Source of the DNA: Rhizobium cauense
GTDB taxonomy: Bacteria; Pseudomonadota; Alphaproteobacteria; Rhizobiales; Rhizobiaceae
Assembly: GCF_019511525.1 (NCBI RefSeq)
Contig: NZ_JAEUAT010000009.1
Coordinates: 124,001-188,000, forward strand
Length of the DNA: 64,000 nucleotides
Direction of reading: 5' to 3'
The notes under the pieces were generated by a model. It ran no database searches. It saw nothing but the letters and a program-made list of their open reading frames with translations, and had not been told where the DNA came from. Positions within the stretch are counted from its first letter, which is position 1, and each line of letters starts with the position of its first letter. The position numbers and the translations under genes are program-made. Below, piece after piece: positions 56,699-64,000 of the stretch.

Positions 56699-58171
56699 CG
56701 GCCAGACGGGTCGCCTAGGATCGACAAGGGTGGTTCCCACCAGCGGCGTCGTTTCGCCATGGTCAACGTCCACCTTAAATTCCCTGAGCCCACGTACGCC
56801 AATGTTGAGCACCTCAATCGTCTCCAACATCGTGTGTGTTTGCTCCAACTCTCCTAGCCGCGACAATTCTGCTCCAAGATGCTCTGCCATCAATTGGTGA
56901 CGTAGTTGCCTGATAGTGTCCTGGTGCCCGGTACAGTTTGCCTCGAGCGCAAGATCACATTCCGTGTCCAGCCCCTCAGAGCGATTGTTGAGGTTGGACG
57001 AACCTATGCGCACAAAGACGTCGTCGACGATGATGAGCTTAGAGTGGATGACTATCTCTTGTTCGTTCCCGTCAATGTCGGGCACAACGGCAAACATCAC
57101 CTTCAGCCTATTGTACCGATCTGCACGCTTGAGGCGCCGGATGAGCCTGTCGCGATTATTGCCCATAGTAAGCTTCTCGATGAAGCCGTGCGAACTTTTC
57201 GTCACTACGACAACGATCTCGGGTCCGTGAGGCTCCTTCAATCGTTTGGCGATAGCTCGCCCCACACCAGTCGACGCGAGATACTGCGTTTCAATGTAGA
57301 TCAGTCGCTTGGCTGTCGCTATGGCGTCGCGCGTCAATCGACGGGCTTCGTAGCGACCGCGCTTGCCTATCAACCCCGGTTCGGTCAAGGCAACCGCCGA
57401 AGGCGTCTTGAGCATGTCGGGTGTCAACGGAAAGCGTATTGCCGCCGGCGCGGGCGTCTCTACTGCCTGCTCGCCGGTTGCCCTCTTCCAACGACGCCGG
57501 GCTACTTCGCGGATCATCAGCGCAGCATCTCCGGACACAAGGCATTGAATATCATGGACGGGCTCATAGGGAACGCCGTCAGGAGAGCGTCGGAGAGGGT
57601 TGTCAGCCCTGTGATCAGGCTCGTCCCACCGTCGAGCGGTCAGATCGATCCCCCCAAGAAAGGCGAGGCAACCATCAATGGACACGAGCTTCTGGTGATG
57701 GCAAGCACGCAGGGGATGGCCAAAATCGAACCGCAAGGAAATCTGCGGATGCGTGGAAACCGTGTTGCGGCCAAACAATCGGAGTGATTTGCCGGAATAG
57801 ATTGGGCCCATCCCCCATATCAGGATCCTGACTTTAAGGTCCGGATTGTTGTCCACGAGTGACAAGAGTAATTCGCCGAGCGTCTCGGTGCTGATCCCCG
57901 GCCTTAGTCGGATGTTCGGATTAAAGTCCCAGCCAATAATCCAGATTTCGTTACGCGCTTCTCTCAATGCACGGTCGAGCGCAGAAAAGTAGGCTGAGCC
58001 GTCGACAAGAAATTTTACCTCGTCGGCCATTGCCGTGCGCCAAGCATTGCGTCTCTGTCGGATGATTCGTTGCGGAATAGCCAGTCGAGGTGGTTGCGTA
58101 AGGGCAGGTGCGATACCGCGTGAAGCTTTGCGAACAGTCGCGGTGTCACCCGCCGATTGATAGTCTACCAT
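56648..58171 (-). CDS. Phospholipase D-superfamily protein (cardiolipin synthase B-like)
   Basis: A 507-residue protein with two HKD motifs: HHQKLVSIDGCLAFLGGIDL near residue 190 and IHSKLIIVDDVFVRIGSSNL near 405, so it should be a complete catalytic unit such as a ClsB-type cardiolipin synthase or a phospholipase. There is no evident signal peptide; an N-terminal basic segment (IPQRIIRQRRNAWRTA) precedes the core. The start at 58171 follows GAGGGCAC and lies behind a consensus EcfG promoter. It forms a trio with the EEP and UPF0104 genes as in E. coli ybhP-clsB-ybhN. Confidence 0.88.
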   Translation of the reverse strand: MVDYQSAGDTATVRKASRGIAPALTQPPRLAIPQRIIRQRRNAWRTAMADEVKFLVDGSAYFSALDRALREARNEIWIIGWDFNPNIRLRPGISTETLGELLLSLVDNNPDLKVRILIWGMGPIYSGKSLRLFGRNTVSTHPQISLRFDFGHPLRACHHQKLVSIDGCLAFLGGIDLTARRWDEPDHRADNPLRRSPDGVPYEPVHDIQCLVSGDAALMIREVARRRWKRATGEQAVETPAPAAIRFPLTPDMLKTPSAVALTEPGLIGKRGRYEARRLTRDAIATAKRLIYIETQYLASTGVGRAIAKRLKEPHGPEIVVVVTKSSHGFIEKLTMGNNRDRLIRRLKRADRYNRLKVMFAVVPDIDGNEQEIVIHSKLIIVDDVFVRIGSSNLNNRSEGLDTECDLALEANCTGHQDTIRQLRHQLMAEHLGAELSRLGELEQTHTMLETIEVLNIGVRGLREFKVDVDHGETTPLVGTTLVDPRRPVWPLQKLRLRLRRILGAFG

Positions 58172-58208
58172 GTGCCCTCGGCTTATCATGACATTGAACG
58201 TCACGCGA

Positions 58209-58233
58209 AACGCTTTGCGGCACACTCAGTTCC
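58209..58233 (-). promoter_or_regulatory. EcfG/RpoE2 promoter of the phospholipase-D-type gene
   Basis: GGAAC-16-CGTT, full consensus, ending 37 bases before the ATG. Confidence 0.72.
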
Positions 58234-58411
58234 ACGGTCCGGCTGAATTTTCAGCCGCGAGTCGTATCTGGCAGACCATCACCGGTCTAGTAGTGCATCG
58301 GGCTTGCAAGGTCGGCATTTCAAGACAGCCGCAGAATTGCAGCGATGCAACCTTTGGATGGTGCACCGGCGGCCCGGAAAACGCGCCAAAGCCCACACGC
58401 CGTTGCGAGCG

Positions 58412-58861
58412 TCACTCTGTCTGGACGGGAAGTACCGTATCAACCGAGATCTCTCCTTCAAGAACACCTCGTTTCAGGTCATGCCGTCCGCGCTCAATCT
58501 CGATGACCGTATAAAGCTTGTCATCCCGAAATGCACTCGCGTGGGACGTGGTGACGCCTTCCGCTGGGGCCGCGTCAATCTCCATGAAGTCGAGTTCCCG
58601 ACTTGTTGCGACGATACGCGCGTCCCCTGGCGTCCTTGCAGCGACGACGACAACGCCCTGGTTGGTGGCGTTATCCCATCTGAGATCTCCCGGTGCTGCG
58701 ATAGGCTCAAGACGATAGATATTGAGGATCTCGCCCGGTGCATCGGCCTCCAGGGCGTGGGCGTCATGAAGTTGCGCTTGGCTTTCGACCGAACGGCCGA
58801 AAGTTGTACGACTGGTCGCATTGTTGAAACCATCTTCCCCGGTTTTGACAACGTTTGACAT
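58412..58861 (-). CDS. Hypothetical protein
   Basis: A 149-residue soluble protein. The middle (EILNIYRLEPIAAPGDLRWD, then NQGVVVVAARTPGDARIVA) and the end (DKLYTVIEIERGRHDLKRGV) suggest a compact alpha/beta or beta fold; I recognise no family. GGAG precedes the ATG at 58861, and an EcfG-type motif (GGAAC-16-AGTT) lies 55 bases upstream. Confidence 0.62.
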   Translation of the reverse strand: MSNVVKTGEDGFNNATSRTTFGRSVESQAQLHDAHALEADAPGEILNIYRLEPIAAPGDLRWDNATNQGVVVVAARTPGDARIVATSRELDFMEIDAAPAEGVTTSHASAFRDDKLYTVIEIERGRHDLKRGVLEGEISVDTVLPVQTE

Positions 58862-58916
58862 GGCCGCTTTCTCCATTTGAACTGGCAATTCAGAGGTTGT
58901 TGTGTGGCCAGATGGC

Positions 58917-58941
58917 AACTTTTGGCGCGGGACTTTGTTCC
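58917..58941 (-). promoter_or_regulatory. EcfG/RpoE2-type promoter of the 58861 gene
   Basis: GGAAC-16-AGTT, ending 55 bases before the ATG. Confidence 0.5.
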
Positions 58942-59045
58942 GGTTAAAGGCTTCGAACCCCGAACCGCGCAAAAAAGTGCGGTGCGCCACGTTCGTGCCG
59001 AATTTCTTTGCTGTTGGTGCCTTCCTTGGGACCAAAGGGCGCGAC

Positions 59046-59573
59046 ATGGAATTCATCAACCGTTTTATTGATCAGCCGATGCTACATGCGGCATCTCGGG
59101 CCCTCCAGCTCTGGCATGAGCGAAGCGATCGTTCCCCCGAGGAACTTGCGCCCTTGTGGAACCTCCTGGTCATCTCATGTCTCTTCCTATTGACCTGTTG
59201 GCTTTTCCCTGGACAGGCCGGCGTGCTTGCTGCGGCCGCGTTGCTAATGCTCTCGTTCCCCCACGTCTGGACCCTGCTAAAGCGGCCGCAGCGGGGGACC
59301 TATGACGCACGTGCATTTCGCTCGATGGCGACCCTGGCAATCAAAAGACGGGAAACGGAATGGGCTGTGAGGCTTCTTGTGCTTCTTATTTCTGGTTGTC
59401 TGCCTATGCTTGTCCAGGGCGTTGATCCTGACGCACAGCTATTCGTGCTCGGCGCCGGTCTTTGGTTCGTTCTGACAGTTCCTGCCAGTGTGTATCTAAG
59501 TGCTGCCGAGCCGCCTGTGCCAAGAGATGGAAACGGTGTAGTTGGCCGTACTCGGATTATGGCCGTTGGCTGA
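59046..59573 (+). CDS. Hypothetical membrane protein
   Basis: A 175-residue protein with about four hydrophobic segments (LWNLLVISCLFLLTCWLF, AGVLAAAALLMLSFPHVW, LLVLLISGCLPMLVQ, LFVLGAGLWFVLTVPASVYL). No family recognised; the soluble N-terminal part begins MEFINRFIDQPMLHAASRAL. A weak AAAGGG site precedes the ATG. The DUF1328 gene follows after 78 bases. Confidence 0.6.
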   Translation: MEFINRFIDQPMLHAASRALQLWHERSDRSPEELAPLWNLLVISCLFLLTCWLFPGQAGVLAAAALLMLSFPHVWTLLKRPQRGTYDARAFRSMATLAIKRRETEWAVRLLVLLISGCLPMLVQGVDPDAQLFVLGAGLWFVLTVPASVYLSAAEPPVPRDGNGVVGRTRIMAVG

Positions 59574-59597
59574 CTGCACTCATACGCAGGTTATCAG

Positions 59598-59622
59598 GGA
59601 ACCAAACATCGTCCCCTCCGTT
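59598..59622 (+). promoter_or_regulatory. EcfG/RpoE2 promoter of the DUF1328 gene
   Basis: GGAAC-16-CGTT, full consensus, ending 29 bases before the ATG at 59652. Confidence 0.75.
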
Positions 59623-59651
59623 TTCTTGTGGTCAGAACAACGGAGGTCTTC

Positions 59652-59813
59652 ATGCTTTATTATGCTCTCGTCTTTCTCGTCGTCGCGTTGATTGCGGGTG
59701 TTCTTGGGTTTGGCGGTATCGCTGGAGCCTCGGCATCAATCGCGCAACTGCTGTTCTTCGTCTTCCTGGTTCTCTTTGTCGTTTCGCTTGTCATGCGCGT
59801 CGTGAGACGGTGA
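59652..59813 (+). CDS. DUF1328 (UPF0391) small membrane protein
   Basis: A 53-residue protein with two membrane helices (YYALVFLVVALIAGVLGFGG and AQLLFFVFLVLFVVSLVMRV) separated by the GIAGASASI turn characteristic of DUF1328. Widespread in proteobacteria and often stress-induced; function unknown. ACGGAGG precedes the ATG and a consensus EcfG promoter lies upstream. Confidence 0.9.
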   Translation: MLYYALVFLVVALIAGVLGFGGIAGASASIAQLLFFVFLVLFVVSLVMRVVRR

Positions 59814-59888
59814 TCGCACCTTGAAACAGAGTTTGTGGCGGGCGTTAGCCAGAGGGCTCTTCGCCCGCCTAGAGCAGCGGAAACTTCA

Positions 59889-60317
59889 ATGGCCAATCAC
59901 ATCCCTTCGAGACCAGATGGCTTCGATACAGAAGAAGATCTGCAATCCCACCTTGCGTCCCTTGAGGAGAGTGCCTCCCTCGACCACCTTGACTTGCCTC
60001 AGGAGAAGGATCCAGATCGAAGGACTATCAAGGATGTTCAGAACGACATCGCCTTTGTCCGGGACGAACTGGCTCAAATTCGAGATCGCCTTGCAGCCAT
60101 TGCAACGCAAGCTGAAAATGCGGTCAGGTTCCGCGCTCAATGGGCTGACGCAAGCGCTCACGCTCAATTGGGTGACTATCCCTGGCTAAAGCTGGCTGGC
60201 ACAATGGCAGGTGCGTTCTTCGCAACTCGGCTACTCAGAAGGCTCCCACTCGGGCCACTGATCACAGCTAGCGTACCGCTGGCGGCTGCTGCAATTCAGC
60301 AACGGATCTCGAAGTAG
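59889..60317 (+). CDS. Hypothetical coiled-coil protein with C-terminal membrane segment
   Basis: A 142-residue protein: a hydrophilic N-terminus, a coiled-coil-like helix (TIKDVQNDIAFVRDELAQIR, then DRLAAIATQAENAVR), and a C-terminal hydrophobic region (WLKLAGTMAGAFFATRLL, LGPLITASVPLAAAAIQ). The layout resembles ElaB/DUF883-type membrane-anchored proteins but similarity is not clear. It follows DUF1328 by 75 bases and probably shares its promoter. Confidence 0.6.
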   Translation: MANHIPSRPDGFDTEEDLQSHLASLEESASLDHLDLPQEKDPDRRTIKDVQNDIAFVRDELAQIRDRLAAIATQAENAVRFRAQWADASAHAQLGDYPWLKLAGTMAGAFFATRLLRRLPLGPLITASVPLAAAAIQQRISK

Positions 60318-60455
60318 CAATCCACATCATTGCCAGTTTTCTTTGCCCACCGGTCACGCAGCAATCGATTGGCGACAACGCCGGCTAGTGCCATTGTCTT
60401 TGCGGCTGTGGCGCTAGTTATTTACTGCACACTTCTGACATGGATCTTGGACTGA

Positions 60456-61274
60456 ATGTCTCCCTCGTTCATCAGGCCTTCCATTCCCAACAACGCTCTC
60501 TGGACGGTTGAGCGCGGTGCTTCTCCCATTGTCGCTACCGCAATCCATGAAGGGCATCATGTCCGCCAGGAATTGGTCGATCTTTATGCCCTCGCTCACG
60601 ACGAGCGGTTGCGTGAAGAAGATCCTTTCACCGAATTTACAACCCGCGACGTTCCCAACCGCATCGTCTTTCATAGGTCGCGCTTTGAGGTTGATCTCAA
60701 TCGAAGCAGAGAGGGTGCGATCTACCACACCCCCGAACAGGCATGGGGGTTGAGAGTTTGGCGCACCAAGCTTGCCGCTGAGCATGCCCAAGCGTCCCTT
60801 CAGGTTCACGATGACTATTATGACATGTTGCTGAACTATCTGAGCGGGGTCGAACGGCGATATGGGCGCTTTGTCGTGCTCGATATACACAGCTACAATC
60901 ACCGGCGGAATGGAGCGGGTTCTGTACCCACCGAGCAATCCAAAGCGCCGGACGTCAACATCGGCACCTCGTCCATGGATCGCACACGGTGGGCCCACAT
61001 TGTCGATCCCTTAATGGTCCATTTTCGATCTTTCGAAATCGATGGCCGGCCGTTGGACGTGCGTGAGAACGTCGCCTTTCAGGGAAAGGGAGAGCAGACC
61101 CGTTTCATCCACGAAAATTTCCCTTTGACCGGCTGCGCGATCGCTGTCGAGTTCAAGAAGATTTTTATGGATGAATGGACAGGCGAGCCGGACCTGGATG
61201 TCTTGACGCGCCTGCGGGCCATCATTGCCTCAGTTGTACCGGTGCTTGAGCACCGGTTGATGGAGGGACCTTGA
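60456..61274 (+). CDS. N-formylglutamate amidohydrolase-like protein
   Basis: A 272-residue protein of the HutG-type FGase family (zinc carboxypeptidase-like fold): AIHEGHHVRQEL near residue 30 carries a candidate zinc ligand, DPFTEFTTRDVPNRIVFHRS follows, FVVLDIHSYNHRRNG near 140 is a second metal/catalytic stretch, and CAIAVEFKKIFMDEWTGEPD near 225 contains the Glu-x-x-K motif. Histidine-utilisation genes are absent, so a different N-acyl or amide substrate is likely. Its end overlaps the DUF1704 gene by four bases. First gene of a three-gene set. Confidence 0.82.
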   Translation: MSPSFIRPSIPNNALWTVERGASPIVATAIHEGHHVRQELVDLYALAHDERLREEDPFTEFTTRDVPNRIVFHRSRFEVDLNRSREGAIYHTPEQAWGLRVWRTKLAAEHAQASLQVHDDYYDMLLNYLSGVERRYGRFVVLDIHSYNHRRNGAGSVPTEQSKAPDVNIGTSSMDRTRWAHIVDPLMVHFRSFEIDGRPLDVRENVAFQGKGEQTRFIHENFPLTGCAIAVEFKKIFMDEWTGEPDLDVLTRLRAIIASVVPVLEHRLMEGP

Positions 61275-63166
61275 ACAAGACAAAGCTGGACCATCGACAC
61301 GACCCGGAAGAATGGCTCGCCGAGATCGTTGGCTGTATCCGAGATGGCAAGGCGATCAGACGCGACCTGCCTTCGGGCGGGCGTCTTCATATTGATCGCC
61401 CCCTACCGTTCCTCTGTATCCACATCGCAAATGATGGTGTGGAGCCTGTAGCCCGTGATATCGCTCAGGCCAACGCCTCCTATCTGATTGCTCCGCGCTG
61501 GAACGAAGCACTTACCCTCGTCGAGGCAGTTACAGCCGGTCTGAAGGAAAAGTTCGGGGCCTGCATCGTTTTTGACATCGGGGAGCTGTCGCAAGACAGG
61601 TTCCTGACTGACGACGCACCATTCCTGCCACCCTTCGAGGTATCGATATGGTCAAGTCCAGATGCCAGAAAAGCGGCCGATGTTTTTTCTGATGCCGTGC
61701 GGCACAGTCAGGTGCGATTCCGAACACCGCGCGTCGAGAAGGCCGAAAAACCAGGACCGGAGGATGGCGGCCAGAACCTCCCCCGCCTTTCAACCTCTGC
61801 GATCTCAGTACGCTTCGCACCTGTGTACCGTCAGCCGAACTCTGACGACGTCTACCCGGAGCTGCGCGAGCAACTGGTTGCCATGCTCTTCGACGCCGGG
61901 CTCCAGGCCTATGCCTCGTTCATTGGAACACATGATATCTTTAAACTGCCCAACCACCGTGCTCTGGGACGTAAGGGCTTCGTTGACGCGGTGTCGCGTG
62001 TTGATCGCAGTATCGACGAGGTCGCTTCCACCTTCGATTTTCTGCTCGTTGTGACACCGATCAATGCCGATGCTGCCTTTCAGGAATTTAGGGCAAGTGG
62101 ATTTGATCGACAGCCGAAATTTCTCTACCGGCCCCTCGCTTTCCAGGCTGACGCCGTCAAGCGCAAGCTCTTCTCAATCTCCTTTGACCATCTCGAGGAT
62201 CCGGTACTTTATCAGCTATACCGGGAGAAGCAGCAGGAGCTCGATCTCCAGTTATCGCTACTCGGGGCACGGCAGACGCACAGGTTCGTGGAGTTCGGCC
62301 GTGCGCTCTATGGCCCGGTCGAACACGGTTTGCTGCACGAGGCGAAAGAAATACTCTTGGCCCTTGGAAGTCGTGGGCGAGACGATGCCGACGCCGGAGG
62401 CGGGCACCATGATGTTGCTGACTGCTTTTACGTGGAAGCGCGCGCGAAAGCGATGGTTGCTGCATACCGTCGCCAGCTTAAGGAGTTCGACGTTGCTATC
62501 GAGCTTCGCGACGACTTGCCGTCCGGTCTGTTGGTATCGGGTCATCGCCTGTTGATCTCCCGCAGCACATTGATGGATCGGCGCCGCGTCGAGCCGTTGC
62601 TCTCCCATGAGGTAGGTGTCCATTTGCTCACTTACTTCAATGGTTCGGCGCAGGGTCTGCGGCTGTTCGGTTCTGGTCTGTCAGGCTACGAAGGCATGCA
62701 GGAGGGGCTGGCTGTCTTTGCAGAATATCTCGCAGGTGGGATGACACACGAGCGCCTGAAACTTCTTGCCGGTCGGGTCGTTGGATGCGCAGCGATGCTT
62801 GATGGGGCGCGTTTTGCTGAAACCTATCGATTGCTGGTCGAGGAGCACAACTTCTCAGAAGCCGAGGCGTTCAACCTGGTTCTGAGACTTTACCGCGGCG
62901 GTGGCCTTGCCAAGGATGCGATCTATCTGCGGGGTCTTCTTGAACTCCTCGCCCATTTGAAGCGCGGTGGTGCTCTCGGGCCATTCTGGATGGGAAAGAT
63001 CGCCGCCTCTCATTTTGGAGTGATGCAGGAGCTCGCAGACCGAGGTCTCCTTCGCCTTCCGGCCGTAAGCCCGATCTTTCTTGCGAGCAAGGAGGGAAAT
63101 GTGCGCCTCCAAAAGGCAGTGCGGGGCATGCGTCCCCTCGATATGATCCAGCAGGAGGAGCCGTGA
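61271..63166 (+). CDS. DUF1704 metallopeptidase-like protein (QEGLA-motif, MATCAP-related)
   Basis: A 631-residue protein often labelled flavohemoglobin expression-modulating QEGLA motif protein. The C-terminal DUF1704 domain has H446-E447-x-x-x-H451 (SHEVGVH) and QEGLA at 477-481, whose Glu completes the zinc site in the tubulin carboxypeptidases (MATCAP/KIAA0895) of eukaryotes. The N-terminal 300 residues resemble the FGase gene product upstream in places (RNHRALG-type and FLYRPL stretches), but I cannot assign a fold. It starts with TTG overlapping the FGase stop and abuts the ATP-grasp gene. Predicted to cleave or ligate a terminal amino acid in concert with its neighbours. Confidence 0.82.
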   Translation: MNKTKLDHRHDPEEWLAEIVGCIRDGKAIRRDLPSGGRLHIDRPLPFLCIHIANDGVEPVARDIAQANASYLIAPRWNEALTLVEAVTAGLKEKFGACIVFDIGELSQDRFLTDDAPFLPPFEVSIWSSPDARKAADVFSDAVRHSQVRFRTPRVEKAEKPGPEDGGQNLPRLSTSAISVRFAPVYRQPNSDDVYPELREQLVAMLFDAGLQAYASFIGTHDIFKLPNHRALGRKGFVDAVSRVDRSIDEVASTFDFLLVVTPINADAAFQEFRASGFDRQPKFLYRPLAFQADAVKRKLFSISFDHLEDPVLYQLYREKQQELDLQLSLLGARQTHRFVEFGRALYGPVEHGLLHEAKEILLALGSRGRDDADAGGGHHDVADCFYVEARAKAMVAAYRRQLKEFDVAIELRDDLPSGLLVSGHRLLISRSTLMDRRRVEPLLSHEVGVHLLTYFNGSAQGLRLFGSGLSGYEGMQEGLAVFAEYLAGGMTHERLKLLAGRVVGCAAMLDGARFAETYRLLVEEHNFSEAEAFNLVLRLYRGGGLAKDAIYLRGLLELLAHLKRGGALGPFWMGKIAASHFGVMQELADRGLLRLPAVSPIFLASKEGNVRLQKAVRGMRPLDMIQQEEP

Positions 63167-64000
63167 ATGCGGATCGCATTTTTCGTAAATTCCATAGAAG
63201 GTGAAACCGCCTACTACACGACGACAACTTTGGCCATCGCCGCAATCGCACGCGGCCACGACGTCTGTTATGTCACGCCCGGCGACTTCGTGCTGCGGCC
63301 CGATGACCGCCTGATGATCAGGGCGACTGTGCTCAAGGGTAGCAAGGCAAAGAAGGCGGACGCCTTCGTCGCCGCATTGCAAAGCGGCCAGACTAAGGTC
63401 GAGACGATCGACGTCGCGGAGATCGATGTCCTGTTCCTTCGAAACGATCCATCCGAGGATGCCGATGAGCGCCCGTGGGCGGCTCAGGCTGGCACAATCT
63501 TCGGGAGGCTGGCGGCCGAGCGTGGTGTGTTGACCGTCAACGACCCGGATGGCCTCGCACGCGCCCAGAACAAGCTCTACTTCCAGGACTTTCCGGAAGC
63601 GGTCCGTCCGACCACGTTGATTTCAAAAAGCATCGAAGAGATCCGTGCGTTCATCGACCAACAGAAACAGGGCGCGATCCTGAAGCCATTACAAGGCTCG
63701 GGTGGGAAAAACGTCTTCAAGATTGCTTCGAGCAAGGAGGCTAATCTCAACCAGATATTTGAAGCAGTCAGTGGCGAGGGTTACCTTATCGCTCAGGGCT
63801 ACCTTCCCGATGCGACCGCCGGTGACGTGCGGATGTTTCTGATGAATGGAAGGCCTCTCCAGCGAGACGGGGCATATGCCGCCTTTAGACGTGTGCCGGC
63901 AAAAGGCGACGTTCGCTCGAATATGAGTGCAGCAGGGACCGCTGCGGCCGTGGAAGTCACGCCCGAAATGTTGGCTGTCGCCGAGTTGGTTCGGCCAAAG
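63167..64000 (+). CDS. Glutathione-synthetase-like ATP-grasp ligase (partial, runs off the window)
   Basis: The frame starts with ATG directly behind the DUF1704 stop (AGGAGGAG upstream) and is open to base 64000, giving 278 residues without an end. The N-terminus (RIAFFVNSIEGETAYYTTTT) and the ATP-grasp core (AILKPLQGSGGKNVFKI, then AQGYLPDATAGDVRMFLMNG) match GshB-type enzymes, which form an amide bond on a C-terminal carboxylate using ATP. Because a true GshB gene is normally chromosomal and accompanied by different neighbours, this paralogue is more likely a dedicated amidoligase of the operon. Confidence 0.87.
   Translation, partial: MRIAFFVNSIEGETAYYTTTTLAIAAIARGHDVCYVTPGDFVLRPDDRLMIRATVLKGSKAKKADAFVAALQSGQTKVETIDVAEIDVLFLRNDPSEDADERPWAAQAGTIFGRLAAERGVLTVNDPDGLARAQNKLYFQDFPEAVRPTTLISKSIEEIRAFIDQQKQGAILKPLQGSGGKNVFKIASSKEANLNQIFEAVSGEGYLIAQGYLPDATAGDVRMFLMNGRPLQRDGAYAAFRRVPAKGDVRSNMSAAGTAAAVEVTPEMLAVAELVRPK

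Noticed and set aside
1..64000. CRISPR arrays, tRNA or rRNA genes, insertion sequences, prophage or replication genes
   Set aside because: Looked for by eye on both strands; none seen. A tool-based scan could still find a short or divergent element.

Overview
The window looks like part of an accessory replicon (megaplasmid or secondary chromosome) of a member of the Rhizobiaceae (Rhizobium, Agrobacterium or Sinorhizobium group). The basis is gene content and regulatory style: a D-psicose 3-epimerase very close to the Agrobacterium tumefaciens enzyme as I remember it, paired Ku genes plus LigD, a DUF1127/CCUCCUCCC RNA locus, HWE-type kinase with a single-domain response regulator, and many EcfG/RpoE2-type promoter motifs. 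There is no rRNA, tRNA, CRISPR array, intact transposase, replication gene or conjugation gene. The DNA is GC-rich and gene-dense, with intergenic stretches holding decayed genes (iron permease, response regulator, AbiEii-type toxin, DUF5615 toxin).

Layout. 0-2.4 kb: the end of a dehydrogenase and a glycosyltransferase fused to a family-1-like glycosidase. 2.5-4.2 kb: two Ku genes. 4.7-6.2 kb: a tyrosyl-tRNA synthetase behind a Tyr-Tyr leader peptide and attenuator. 6.2-14.7 kb: a complete ketose (probably D-psicose/allulose) operon with LacI regulator, five-gene-type ABC uptake system, two epimerases and a kinase. 14.7-30.3 kb: stress and redox genes (DUF3140, PfpI/DJ-1, DUF2934, a HARP-like repeat protein, epoxide-hydrolase-like enzyme, Na+/H+ antiporter, FMN reductases, PPC/DUF296, general stress protein, UdgX, DUF3175, GNATs) plus two tandem small-RNA candidates near 25.3 kb. 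30.5-34.8 kb: cupin and LigD. 34.9-43.4 kb: a plasmid-like patch with decayed toxin genes, an EamA exporter, ArdC, an orphan sulfonate-binding protein and a beta-alanine-type transaminase with its regulator. 43.7-47.9 kb: DUF1127, the CCUCCUCCC RNA, DUF3597, and an HWE kinase/regulator pair. 48-60.3 kb: Kup, a PAS hybrid kinase, small stress proteins, MscS, a ybhP-clsB-ybhN-like trio, DUF1328. 60.4-64 kb: a formylglutamate-amidohydrolase-like / DUF1704 / ATP-grasp operon that runs off the right edge.

How it fits together. At least sixteen GGAAC-N16/17-NGTT motifs lie in intergenic DNA, nearly all directed at the start of a gene or RNA candidate, so much of the window reads as a general-stress-response (EcfG) island: DNA end joining and uracil repair, envelope and osmotic protection (MscS, phospholipase D/cardiolipin-synthase-like enzyme, Kup, antiporter), redox proteins and small basic proteins of the DUF2934/DUF3008/DUF3175 type. 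The sigma factor and its PhyR/NepR switch are not encoded here. The sugar operon, the transaminase unit and the tyrS unit are separately regulated metabolic insertions. Motif counts were made by eye and are probably incomplete.
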